Program-made: the position numbers and the translations under genes
The notes under the pieces: generated by a model
The model's input: the letters and a program-made list of their open reading frames with translations, nothing else
The model's database searches: none
What the model was told of the DNA's origin: nothing
Part shown: in pieces, positions 46,604 through 58,150 of the stretch
Position numbering within the stretch: position 1 is the stretch's first letter
Layout: each line of letters begins with the position of its first letter
Source: Lunularia cruciata
Lineage: Eukaryota > Streptophyta > Marchantiopsida > Lunulariales > Lunulariaceae
Assembly: GCA_948567375.1 (NCBI GenBank)
Contig: OX419759.1
Span: forward strand, 11,190,744 to 11,254,743
Length of the DNA: 64,000 bases
Reading direction: 5' to 3'

Positions 46604-46745
46604 AAACCTAATGAATGAAACTCAATATTGCTAGAAGTATTGCACAAGTCCACCTTTAGATTTTCACACACACTTAAACATTTACTCTGCGTGACTCTAC
46701 ATGAAGATGAGGAAGTAGATACAATAATATGGCTTTTCTTGGCTT
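46604..46745. repeat. Family R, copy 2, right part (beyond element A)
   Basis: Continues the copy broken at 31748, then matches 29300-29425 and 55095-55215 up to AATATGGCTTT. After that it is replaced by a short sequence also found at 57773. Confidence 0.75.
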
Positions 46746-49041
46746 TCCTAGGGCGAGGGTAAATTGGCGTAGTCGTACATGCAGTGCAGCATGGCAGGCA
46801 TCCCCATGTCCAAATTATTTGATGCCTTTCTTTCTTCGAGCAAAAGCCACGTAAATAATAAAAATAAAAATAATAAAAATAATCCCAAAATAAATATTTG
46901 GGGATTATTTTCCCCTTGTTTTAAAAAAATATACGGAGCTAACTATATTTGGAATAAGGAAGAGCGTCCTTTTGATGATAAAAGTACCAAATTAGATATT
47001 GGGTAATCCACAGCATCACTATACCTTCTTTGTTCATTGCTGGTTAGTTATTTATCAGCACAAGTTTAGCTTAGACGTGTTTGGAATTACTCGTTGTGGT
47101 GTATAATTCAAGGAAACGATGTTCTTGTCAATTTTTCAGTGTGAGTTGACAAACTGTACCACAACAACACTTGACTAGTTGTAGTTTATCCGAATAAATT
47201 GTTTGTGCAGTAGAATATCATATCTATCTCTCAAATCTTGCTCCTCTAATTAACTCAAAGATAGTATCGCATGCTATCGTTAGTATTACACTAACTATTG
47301 CAATGCAAGTCTAGTCTGACCTTATCCATATGTAATGTTGGAATGGGTAGCATCTTGTAAGTTTCATAGACAAAATTTGAAACGCACGGGTTGATGATTC
47401 AATTGCATTAGATAATATATAGGCGGGAAGTGAATGAATTGTGCATTAAGATCTGATGTTGTTTAATTGCTCTTGTGGACTCCCTCTGAGCGGGATATGA
47501 TCATTTTCTCAGATTCCATACGACAAAGTGACATTTAGGTTTCTCAATAGGTTGTGGATACTTATGGGATGACTTTGCATAATCCTAAACTAAGTTCTAT
47601 GCGTCACGGTATACTGGGGTGAAGGAATTTTTTCATATATATATATTGATTATCTAGAACCATAGAAATTTGACCCAGAACAAGAACTTTGCCCTTGCAT
47701 GTTACCACAAGTGTTAGAACGATAGAAACCTGCAAGCCATATGAAACTCAATTTTTACAATTAGTTAACCTTGGGAAGCCCTGCCTTCTTGTTTCGAGAG
47801 GATACTAGTCCCTTGGTCCGATCATATAAAACATCTTACAAAAGTCCACACCTAAGTCCACTCATTGAGGATAAACTTTTTTCCAACTCATGTGCATGTT
47901 CTCTATTCTCTATTAGCTATAGGAAAAGGCGACCACATAGGATAACAATAAGGTGGGGAAGACCTCATCAAGCCATACAAGGATAAAATATAAGAGGTAA
48001 AATTGGACTAAGCACTAGTAATACATGAGAATATTTCTTACTACAACTAAGAAATTTGTAAATCTATGTAAATTTATATTTGTAAATCTTACTACGTCTA
48101 AGTTATATAAATCTATGTTGTCTAAGTACTACTTGAGTATCCAAAGAAGCATAATCTAATATACCTTTTCTTTACGGATTGCACCAAGTACTATCATTAT
48201 GTAGAGCAATGGATACACGTTGTTTAAAACATGCTACAAAGTAGGAAAATGAAAATGGGACCCTATAGCTAATATGATATGTTCTCATGAATATCCTTGA
48301 TACTATTGTGGGTAAGTATTTTCCGGCCTTTAAAAGCACACCATGTCATATGGATCCCTGCTGCATCTAGTGTAGAATCATATTGACATGTGAGTAATGT
48401 GTAACTTAAATGGGAGTACCAAACCTAGGTTTTGGTGTATAGAAAGTAGTTGGCACAAGTTGCAAAGCAATGTCAAGCTAGTATCCAAGAGCTCACTAGA
48501 GCAAGAGAAAAGATGAGTCATAGTAGTATAAGGAATGGATGAGTCAACCAAGAGAATGTAGCACATGTTGAAATTGTTATTCCATCAAAGAAGATTGCAA
48601 ATCTCTTGTCCAATCAATAGATAAGTAAGAAGACAAATGGAAAGCACTCTCATGCCTGTGATTATAGACAATCCTTCATAGAATAGCACTTGGAGAGAAA
48701 AAGATTTGTTGATCATATTTGTCTCCAAGATGTGCTTATTAACCATTACAAAATGAGGGGAAAATAGGGGTGCCAAGAGAACACAACTACAAAAAAATAC
48801 TATTACTTTAGTCTCCTCTTTAGATAATAGGCTTACCTCTCTGCATGAGATAGATAGATATGTATGTCTACACCCCTACATAAGTTCAACAGAGATGTCT
48901 ATCTACCCCTCTGCACCATATCAAAAGAGATTTGTGTGTCCCCACTGAATCCTTGTTAGACACTCGAATATATTTCTGGTTCAATAATATTACTAAAGAC
49001 TCTCATAAACTTACTACAATGATGCCCATTATAAACTTACT
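46746..49041. other. No recognisable gene; hairpin and dispersed motifs
   Basis: 46752-46820 resembles 57773-57846 (GGGCGAGGGTAA and CATGCAGTGCAGCATGGCAG in both). A long imperfect inverted repeat lies at 46876-46911. The dispersed motif with GGCGACC(A)C(A)TAGGATAAC and GGGAAGACCTCATCAAGC is at 47926-47995. A short TA run is at 47636-47645. Otherwise nothing was seen. Confidence 0.45.
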
Positions 49042-49207
49042 AAGATGATGCCCACTTTTCATAATAGCCACCAGTCACAAGAATGACCGAACACGGCAGG
49101 ATAGAAGGATAGAGGGCGACCACATGGAAGGATGGGAAACCCATGAAGCCGTAAGGGAGAGACAAAAGAGGTAAAATGCGGCTAGAAAACGAGAAAATGG
49201 CAGGTTT

Positions 49208-49242
49208 TGTTGGAGAACAATAACCGGGTTTGTTCTCCAACA
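49208..49242. repeat. Inverted repeat (hairpin) in segment U copy 1
   Basis: Arms TGTTGGAGAACAA and TTGTTCTCCAACA, 13 bp, perfect, with a 9-base loop (TAACCGGGT). The matching hairpin in copy 2 has a paired change in both arms. Confidence 0.85.
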
Positions 49243-50779
49243 GAAAATGGTAGGTTTTGTTGAGAACCTGGTTTTTCCCGGTAGTTCGTATCAAGATAGT
49301 ATTCCTTTCTGGTTGAAGAGTTTCTTTTGTGTTGAACAATAACCACAGGTTTCAACGTATCCTAAAACAAGATGATAGAGAGTAGATTGTTGATAAGTAT
49401 AGTCGTATGAGTATGAAGGATATCGCATGGTGTAACTGAATGCAAAGGATAAGAAAGAGCTTGACTGAAGTAAAGTCTAGGCAAGGGAACACTATGCATG
49501 GGCCGCTGTAGCTTAACCTCAGTCAAGTGTTGTAGGCTACAGATAGCACGTGAGTGGCTGGAAGTTCATCGACTAAACCCAATCCGGCAGTTTAAAGCTT
49601 AATTTCCCAAAATCGATCTAGTTTGTTCGTTTGCTTGCTATAATCTTGAGGTAACAGTTCTTAGGGTTGATCAAATATGAGAAATTATGTGCAGAAGCCT
49701 TTCAAATGAGGGGGGACCCACACCCACGAATATATTCAGTTCCCCTATACACTCCAGTATAGAGTATTGATCACATTGTTCGATGAACAAACAGGTAGGT
49801 AGTTTGCCAATATGACATGCGATCGAGCAACACTAGGGAATTTCTCCATTTCTGTGTCCGGAAGTGGGACAATATGTCCTATAGCTGAGTTATAAGTTCC
49901 CACCCAAGTTTAGAGCAGTGTAGAAAAAGAACCATACTTGAGTGCTAAACCCACTTGAGTGCTGACCAAGTCCGATCAGCTTCTAGAGCTTGAATGGAGT
50001 GGACAGTTTTGGTGCTACCATCAAAGGTGAACAAGGAAGGTACTTATCTTACACTGAACCACCTATATGTTTGCTGAACAGCTTCTCTTGAGCTTCGTCC
50101 GTTCGATATTACTTTAAAAATCTATCATTAATTCTCGGAGGGAAGTTCGATAACAGCTTAGAGTAGTTGTCTGCACCATCAAACTTACATCGAAGGCCTT
50201 ATCTTGTAAAGACACCTACAACAGGGCAGTCCAATACTACTGCAGCGTTCACTCTTGAACCTGTGAAGGTTAAGAGCACGCCTTATTAGAGCATGCCTAA
50301 TTCGAAGAAGTAGGTCCTTAAAATGTGCTGGTGATTTGCAGAATTGTACTTGCAGAAATCAAGTATCTTCAAGTACGCGAGCTTCTCACATCAGCCGCGC
50401 AATTATTCAAAACCTTGTTAACGATGAAAGGCATAGTTAATGTTTTTGTTAACTTTCTTATTTTCATGTTGTACAGGACTTGGAGTAACTTTATCTTCTT
50501 ATTAGCATCTTCATTATTGTACATTACTACAAACGAGAAGGAGGACGACCGCGTAGAAAAGAAGAAGGATGGGAAGACCCCATCAAGCATGCAAACTACA
50601 AACCGAGTTACATTACTGCAAACCGAGTCCCATGATCCGCATCTGAGGTATTGACTGGACGCAAGGTTAGATCTTTCACGTGAACGATGGAACTCAAAGA
50701 GAATTAACTGCCGATGGGGCATACCGAATGCATGACTCTTAAAGAGCACGGCCCCACGATTGTGAAGCAACGTAACTTA

Positions 50780-51053
50780 CATGGCTCTAAATATTCCTTG
50801 TAGTCTAAATATCTTTCCAACCTTTTCTAGGTGCAGCAGCAGTCTCATCAGCTCTACCTCGTCGCATTCTCTGTACTTCAGTGCTTTCTCCAGTAACGAC
50901 GCCTGCAAAAGGTAAAATACAAAAGGGGAGAACGTAGAGATGAGAAGAACTCTCGCTAGAAAGGTACTGATTAATTCCCAAAATTGCCATGGCAGAGGTG
51001 AAGAGGAATAAGAGAGTCAGTAAGGTCTCCGACAACTCAATCAGTATTGTCAT
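50780..51053 (-). other. Possible small gene with hydrophobic N-terminal segment
   Basis: On the minus strand a frame from 51053 begins with a strongly hydrophobic helix (Leu-Leu-Thr-Leu-Leu-Phe-Leu-Phe-Thr...). After a good acceptor (TTACCTTTTGCAG, ~50907) another frame gives a highly amphipathic stretch (Leu-Leu-Glu-Lys-Ala-Leu...Leu-Met-Arg-Leu-Leu-Leu-His-Leu-Glu-Lys) ending in TAA near 50780. The obvious donor does not put the two in phase, so the exon joining is unsolved. No family was recognised. It lies in the part of segment U copy 1 that is missing from copy 2. Confidence 0.3.
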
Positions 51054-51404
51054 TTGTTTTACATAAATCTCCGATAGGAATCAGAGATTTATCCTTGAAT
51101 ATTAATGCTGACTTGGAAACGAGTCTGTTATGTGTCACAGTGCTTGCCACAGATAGTATGAGGGAAGGGTCGAGAGATAATACCTTGAATTATAAATTAA
51201 TCTCATTTCCGGATTTTCTTGTCTCGCTAATTTTCAGTAACCCAATTTTTTTCATTTAACGGATGAAACATGAACTTCTAATAGCTTTGTTATCTATAAT
51301 CCTATTGTCTTCATTTACATGCTAATCCTGGATTTCCAATAGAGACTCTAAAACCTAGTTTTCTACGTAGATTAGCAAGACGTGTAGACAATTTAGGGAT
51401 TAGA

Positions 51405-52608
51405 GGGATCCTTCATTCTGTTCTGAGGTCAAGCAATAGACTAGTCTATGGTGTGTCCATTAGACACCATGAAAGGAAACACACCGTTAGTTTGTTGTAA
51501 CACCAAAACTTGATTACCTCATGCCAAACACATGTCTATCTATTTGCTAGAACACCAAAATCAGACTTCCGCTAAAGACCCTATTTGGTGCTACTAAGAA
51601 CCACACTAGAATCCAAATAGATTAAAAAATAGATAAGTATATAGACTGGTCAAGCTTCTATCTTGAAGATATATAATATAGAATGAATTCAATAAAATAT
51701 TTAAGAAATGTGAACTTGACCTAAATCAACAACCTGAACTATAATTGGACAATCCTTTAGACATGTGCCAATGATATTTAAACCTTGGACCACAAACCCT
51801 AATAAACCAAAGCTACTAAATGAACATAAGCATAGGTAGTACATATAGAATGTAGTAGAAGGTAGGATATATTTGGACAGCAAGAATACTTGATAGTGCA
51901 TGACATTTAGCAGCATCCTCTCCTCCTCCAACACATTTTCCACAGCAATAATCTCAAGGATTCAACTGCCAGCATTTTCTTTGAGTGTGTCAGTCACCTC
52001 TAGAGTAGCAAGTTCCTACATCCGTTACCAAGAAATGGTACCAAAAATAATCAACTCTATCTCTTGCAACAAATCATCCCAAGTTTTCATTATTATGAGG
52101 CATTTCTCCTCTTGAGGGATTTTTGAGTACTCAAGAATTGGAATGTTACCAATCTGTCAAATTCCTCTCAAAATCAAATTTTGGGTATAAGATCTATTCT
52201 GTCAACCACTAAGGAAGAAACTGAAACCAAGTTTATCATAGATATAGAAGAAGGGATATGCTTGCCAACTCAAGCATGTGACTCTTACATTGTCCGAGTG
52301 CAACATTTGTGGTTTTGCATGATGTAACAGATTCTATACCCTAGAGGACTAGTCTATAGAAAATTTGATCCACTCATCCGGATGAAGACCAAAACATGGA
52401 TGAGTTGTTTAGAAATTTGAAGTGAAGATCTAATGAATAAAACTCAATTTGCTATATACATTGTAGTTAAAATTCAAGTGGTTCATAGAATTTCTTACTA
52501 CTATGCTTCTCCACACTTACAAATCATGCATATTAATTAATTTTGATTCAATCAAAGTGTATAGATTTGAACCTTCACATCATATGCACAGACTTAGAAT
52601 TATATAGC
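51405..52608. repeat. Family R, copy 3
   Basis: Begins exactly where the duplicated segment 49042-51395 breaks off, and carries segment 1 joined directly to the later landmarks. It is interrupted at 52609 by a fragment of an element B-type LTR. Confidence 0.8.
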
Positions 52609-52698
52609 CTAGAATATTGTTATAATTCTTGGCTAATTTGGCCTATTTTCTATTTTGTTAATCTTAACTAACTCATTTATAAACTCCATATTGTTACA
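52609..52698 (-). mobile_element. Terminal LTR fragment of the element B/C family
   Basis: About 90 bp (CTAGAATATTGT...CCATATTGTTACA) equals the end of the element B LTR on the plus strand (36220-36311). It sits alone inside family R sequence with no internal region beside it, so it is a truncated solo LTR or insertion scar. Confidence 0.8.
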
Positions 52699-53509
52699 AT
52701 ACCCCATTTCTCAAGATGATTTTGCAAGCTTGGAGTTGTTACTTCTTCAATATCTTGTATCAAGATAATCATCTTCTCCAGTAGATTAAGATAGAGACAA
52801 TCAACTTTCATCATTGCTATGGCATTCTAGGACAGAATGAAGGATTTGAGGAGATAAGCATGTCTTGAGGCCAATCCAACTGATTGTAGAACATGTTTCT
52901 CCTCATTATTTGTATCTTGAAAGGTGTATTCGGTGTCCATATATGAGATGCACAGTGATCCATAGTAGTCCATGATGAAATATATTCAATACCATTAGAG
53001 TGAAACTCAATTAAGAAAACATTACAACAACATGAATTACAAATAATCTTTCATGAAAATTATACCAAAAAATCATAGCATTTATAAAAAACCTGTAGAC
53101 ATTTGTTAATCCACTCCAAAGAGAAGTAGCATTGTAGGCAAATTTGATTAGTATTTGCTCCAAAGAAGTATCCTATTCAAAATTTTGACCACTCCAAGCT
53201 AATACAAGATGTTTAACACCTTATGGAAGGGTTGGCCACCATTGAATTGTGAATCTCTGTTATAGTTTTTGATTTGCATAGTCTCTGAACTTGCTAAAAA
53301 TTCTCAGTCGTGCAATGAGCTTCATCTAGAAGCTAAAACAAGATTTTTATCCTAAAGAAGGGTTGACGATCATATAATTATGAATCTCAGACATATCTTA
53401 TTATGGACATTGTCTTTGATCTTGCAAAACACTTCCAGTTGTGCAATGGTCAATTTGTACAAACCCTTGAGAGTTATACTACAAAAATTGGAGCAGGAAA
53501 TTGATCTTA

Positions 53510-56235
53510 GCTTTTGTAAACCACTATGGTAAATCTCTGATAAGAGCAACTAAGATTTGAAAATGATCTAGTTGAACAACTCCACTTCTTTTATGCCGGA
53601 TGTATAAAATAATAAATGTAACTAGAATTCAAGACATGAACTGTCACCATGTATTGTAAATTGTCTCAATTGTTTTAATGTTCCATGCTTGTGATTGCAT
53701 TCAACTCTATATATTTTTGACACTCAACGACCTAAACTGAAAAAAAAATCTAAGAAACTTGAACCTTAACCTAAACTAAATCAACAACCTAAACTATGAT
53801 TGTGCAGTCCTTTAAACGTGTGTCAACAATATTCAATCCATGGAGCACAATCCCTAATAAACCAAAGCTACTGAAAAAAACATAAGCATAAGTAATACCT
53901 ATAGAAGGTATGATACATTTGGAGAGCAAGAATACTTGGTAGTGCATGAAAATTAGAAGCATACACTCCTCCAACACATTTCCCAAAGCAATTTTCAAGG
54001 ATCCAAGCACTAACTTTTTCTTTGAGTGCCTCAATCACCTATACTGCATCAAGATCCTCTATGATCAAGAAATAGTACCAAAATAATCAACTCTTGCAAC
54101 AAAGCATCACAAGTTGTCATTGCTCTTGTTGTTTTGAGGCATGTCTCCACGTGATGCACTTTTTAGTGCTCAGAAATTGGGATATAATCCTTATGTCAAG
54201 TTCCTCTGAAAAAAAATAAAATTCCAACAGAACATTGGATTCTATCAACAACTAAGGAAGAAACCAGAAACCAATTTTATTATAGATATAGAAGAAGGGT
54301 ATGCTTGCCAACTCAAGCATGTGACTCTGAAATTGTTTGAGTGCCTCATTTGTGGTTTGGCATAATATAACAGATTCCATACTCTAGAGGACTAGTCTAG
54401 AGAAATTTTGAACTCCCTGATCCTGATGAAGACCAGAACATGAATAAGTTTTTTACGAACTCGGAGTGAAGACCTAATGAATGAAACACATTATCATCAT
54501 ATGCACAGACTTTGCATTATATAGCTCACTAGCAAGATATATTGAAAATCATATGTACAGACTTTGCATTATCTAGCTCAATTTGCTGTGCACATTGTAG
54601 TTCAAAATTCAAGTGGTTCATAAAACTTCTTACTACTATGCTTCTCCAAACTTACAAATCATGCATATTAATTCATTTGGATTCAGTCAAAGTGTATAGA
54701 TTCAGACGTCCATATCATATACACAGACTTTGCATCATATAGCTCACTAGCAAGATATATTGAAAATCATATGTACAGACTTTGCATTATATAGTTCACT
54801 AGCAAGATATATTGAAAATCCATTCAAAATAGATAAGACACACCGAAAGTAAGATCAAAGCATAGGTTGAGGTGAGGTTTCTCAAACCTCTGCTCATGCT
54901 ATTAAGGACAATTTTAATTTCCACATCCAAAGTGTTATCAGGAGTTATCAAGAATTGGAGCTTTGTGGATAACATCAGTTGTTCCATGAGCTAAGCTCGT
55001 AACGATTAAAGTTATCTTTGTAGAATGCATCCATCCTTACAATGGAATTTATGTTTGTCGAATGCATCCATCCTTACACCATGTGAAAATCATTACTTAT
55101 CTTATTGATGCTGTAAGTAGTGCAGAAGTCACCTTTAGATTTTCAACACGCATTTAAACATTTACTTTGCGTGACTGTACATGAAGATAGAGGAAGTAGA
55201 TACAATAATATGGCTTTCCTCGTGAACAAACAGTTTCGGTATTTCAAGTCTTCAGTTTTATTAGTGGTAAAACAATGAATTGATCCTAAATACCCGGCAA
55301 TGCACCATTCATCTCTGTCCGCATCCCTAGCAGGAAAATGCACTAAGAATCATTATTTACTGAATTGACATTGGAAGTAGTGCTAGTGACTCTTTGAGAA
55401 CCTGCGGGTAAATTATTTACTTTTTTATAATTGAATTTCTCATCTTATGATTAAGTTTTGCTTCCTTAAATTTATTATTTATGTTTATTGTTGTTATTAT
55501 TGTATGTTATTTTTATTGACATGTTCTTCATGAACGAGGACAAGGAAGTTAATAAGAAGTTCACACAGAAACAAGGAAGTGCTGAGGGGAAAAAAGTCTA
55601 AGGAAAAAGCTTTAACTGCAAGGGAGGTACCACTAGTACAGCTAGATTTTGCTACCACTTTTTCCCTAGTCTTTATCCTTTGGTGTGAAAATGCTAAGGA
55701 TTATGGGAATGCCAAGAATGGCACAAGATAGCTAGATTGTACCACGAATTATCAAAAGAAGAGATCTGCAATTTTAGAGTTGACACCAATATTATGCAGT
55801 AGATAATTGCACGCTAAAACATTGCCAGAAATTTAAGACTTCATATGCCAAGAAAGTTGTTCTGAACCGACAATCCGTAAGATTGTAGGAGCTCAACTTG
55901 GTATCAATGATTGACAACCAACATTTTCCTTTGTTTAAAAATAATATGACATCCTTGGCTGGGTTTGACGGAGAATCACAACCAGATGGCAAGATACAAA
56001 CGATTATAATGTTTTGTGTTATCCCTAAATTTGCAGGGACAAGGGTAAACTATCTCTTAGTTGACCAACTAAGTTGGACATTCATAGGTAACTAGACTAG
56101 AGAGCAAGGAGTAAAGATATAGGAGAAAGTCCATAAACATACGGCTGACACGAAGAACAGTTTTTTTTAGATGAGTTTCTATAGATAATTTATATACCGC
56201 ATATATGCAAAACCTATTATATTTTGATTATGAGA
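53510..56235. repeat. Family R, long copy 4, with protease-like remnant
   Basis: Second long copy of the family. At 55945-56090 (plus strand) the frame reads Leu-Ala-Gly-Phe-Asp-Gly-Glu-Ser...Gly-Lys-Ile...Val-Asn-Tyr-Leu-Leu-Val-Asp-Gln-Leu-Ser. This resembles the region of plant Ty3/gypsy gag-pol around the protease (Gly-Phe-x-Gly-Glu ... Phe-Leu-Val-Val-Asp). That makes a degenerate retroelement origin likely for the whole family, though stops and frameshifts are everywhere. Confidence 0.7.
54490..54830. repeat. Local repeats of a ~52-bp unit
   Basis: The unit CATATG(C/T)ACAGACTTTGCATTATATAG followed by CTCACTAGCAAGATATATTG recurs at about 54497, 54549 (partial), 54713 and 54767. The last two are adjacent. 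This lies within long family R copy 4 and is a local tandem expansion. Confidence 0.8.
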
Positions 56236-58150
56236 AAAGAAGAAATAGCATTTAGCTTTTATGTTCTTCATTTAATAACGCAAAAGATAATACAATGGTA
56301 AGAATGATCTCCAAAATATTCCCATTTCAATATATTTCGAAGCTTGTTTTAAAACTTGTACGTATATAGTTAAGATAGAGTTATATTATTTATCATTAAT
56401 TTAGAGAGAAAATTAATTTTAAGAAGTAATCGTCCGAGATTAATTGGACAATATATTTATACACGGTACTTGGTCAAAACAAGAATTCACTGTTGATACA
56501 TATTTTAAAATATTTCCCGTTACAATATTTTCATATGCCAAAACCAAAACTGCAAGACAATACTTGTGAAAATTTCCATTACTCTACACAAACACAAGAT
56601 TTGTGTTTGAGAACCTTGTTTCACCAAACAAAGTAACATGAAATGATTGAATCAATGTTTCCACAAACAAGATCCTTTTATGGTTTGAGAATCTTGTTTT
56701 TTGAATCAAAGTACCATGAGATGGTTAGAATCAAGGTTTCCTTCCATGACAGAAGCTCAATCCTCAACCAAATTTGCTAGCTAGTTGAGAAGAAAAATGG
56801 CTTTAGTTTATGAATGGAAAAGATCTCTCTCGTTCATTGATATTGCGGGTATGAGTTGTGAAGGTCAGGGGTCCTGAAATCAGTCCAGACCGTACATATC
56901 CTACTCATCTCTCCCCCCAATTCCTCAACACCAGCTTATTACTCGGCACTACTGTCCTGAAAGATAGTATTCTTTTTGGTGGAAGAACCTGGTTTGTTCT
57001 CAGACAGAAAATGGTTTGTTTGAGAGACGGCATAGTTAAGATGAACAAATGAAAACCCGCCTCTTGTATGGCCGTAGTGCGCTTTATCAGTCAACTCCCT
57101 ACACATGATGGTACTCTTGATCAAAACAAAAGGTTCTCTAAGGATAGTTCTATTACTAGTAGAACCTTAAACTCCGGACTAGTACTAGCCCGTGCATGAT
57201 ACACAGGGGATAATACAGTCCCGTCTCTTTCCCCGTCGGTTGTCTCCATCCCCTTAAAGAAAGGATAAAGGAGTATCGCTTGTTATTTTCGTTTCCAAAA
57301 AGTAGTTCCATCTAAGGTCCCCATCCGTTATTCTCTTCCCCAGAAAACTTTCCGTTCAATCGTCCACTGTCCCCTACCTACCTTAGTAGTGACAATCCTA
57401 GGTACCTACTTACCTTAGTAGCGACAATCGCCTCACCTTAGAGGTAAGTAAGATGGCCGGAGTTTAGGGTTCTTACGCCTACTATTTGCCACAGTACAAA
57501 AGTATTCGTGTGATCGAACCTCATGATTCTTCATTTCGCTCGCACGCTTGACGACCACACCGCGGGTCTAAGGTCTTGATCTAAGGTCTCTTGGTCTTGA
57601 GGGGCATTTTAGTCACTCTATATATAAAATTCCAAATCCATAAAATATAAAATTTGAATACAATATCATAAAGTAATCGAACATCGTTGCCCATGGGGAC
57701 TTTCTTGTACTTTTTGTTGCCCAATTCCAGTGTAGCCTGAGCCGAGCGCCATCTCCCAAGCACAATTCTCGAGGGCGAGGGTAAGTTGGCATAGTTGCAC
57801 ATGCAGTGCAGCATGGCAGGCATGCCCATGTGGTTTGCCATTTTGATGCATATAGTACTGATTCGACATCAATGGCACATGCAAACTACAGATAGTTGTA
57901 ATTTAATCATATGTCTTTTGAAATTTTTGGAGCCGAATCTAGATCTCTACTTGCCTTTCTCGTGTTACTAAAACTCCTTGAATCTGTTTGTCAGAAAATC
58001 ACTCCTTGCATGTATTTGTCAGCAATGACCTTTGAAACGCGGATCGATTTGACTTGAATATACAGATTCGAATAAGTTCCCGAAACGCGGGTCCATTTGA
58101 CTTAAATGTACTAATTGGAATAAGTATTTTTTTAGGTGACAGCGAGTTTA
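56236..58150. other. No recognisable gene; short local duplications
   Basis: 56240-56860 is AT-rich. 56955-57045 resembles part of segment U (AACCTGGTTTGTTCTC, AGAAAATGG). Around 57385-57430 a ~34-bp unit with CTTAGTAG(T/C)GACAATC is doubled. Around 58031-58120 a ~50-bp unit with GAAACGCGG and ATTTGACTT is doubled. 57773-57846 is shared with 46752-46820. Confidence 0.45.

Larger units (their letters stand above)
49042..51395. repeat. Diverged segment U, copy 1
   Basis: Matches 58151-60300 in the same order in two blocks: 49042-~50490 with 58151-~59575, and 51055-51395 with 59965-60300. The middle (about 50500-51050) is not shared, apart from one copy of the dispersed motif. The last ~210 bp also equal the start of the 60-kb duplication. 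Family R begins abruptly at 51405. Confidence 0.9.

Noticed and set aside
47630-47650. TA-rich run as a promoter
   Set aside because: No gene follows in a suitable position; it is a short simple repeat.
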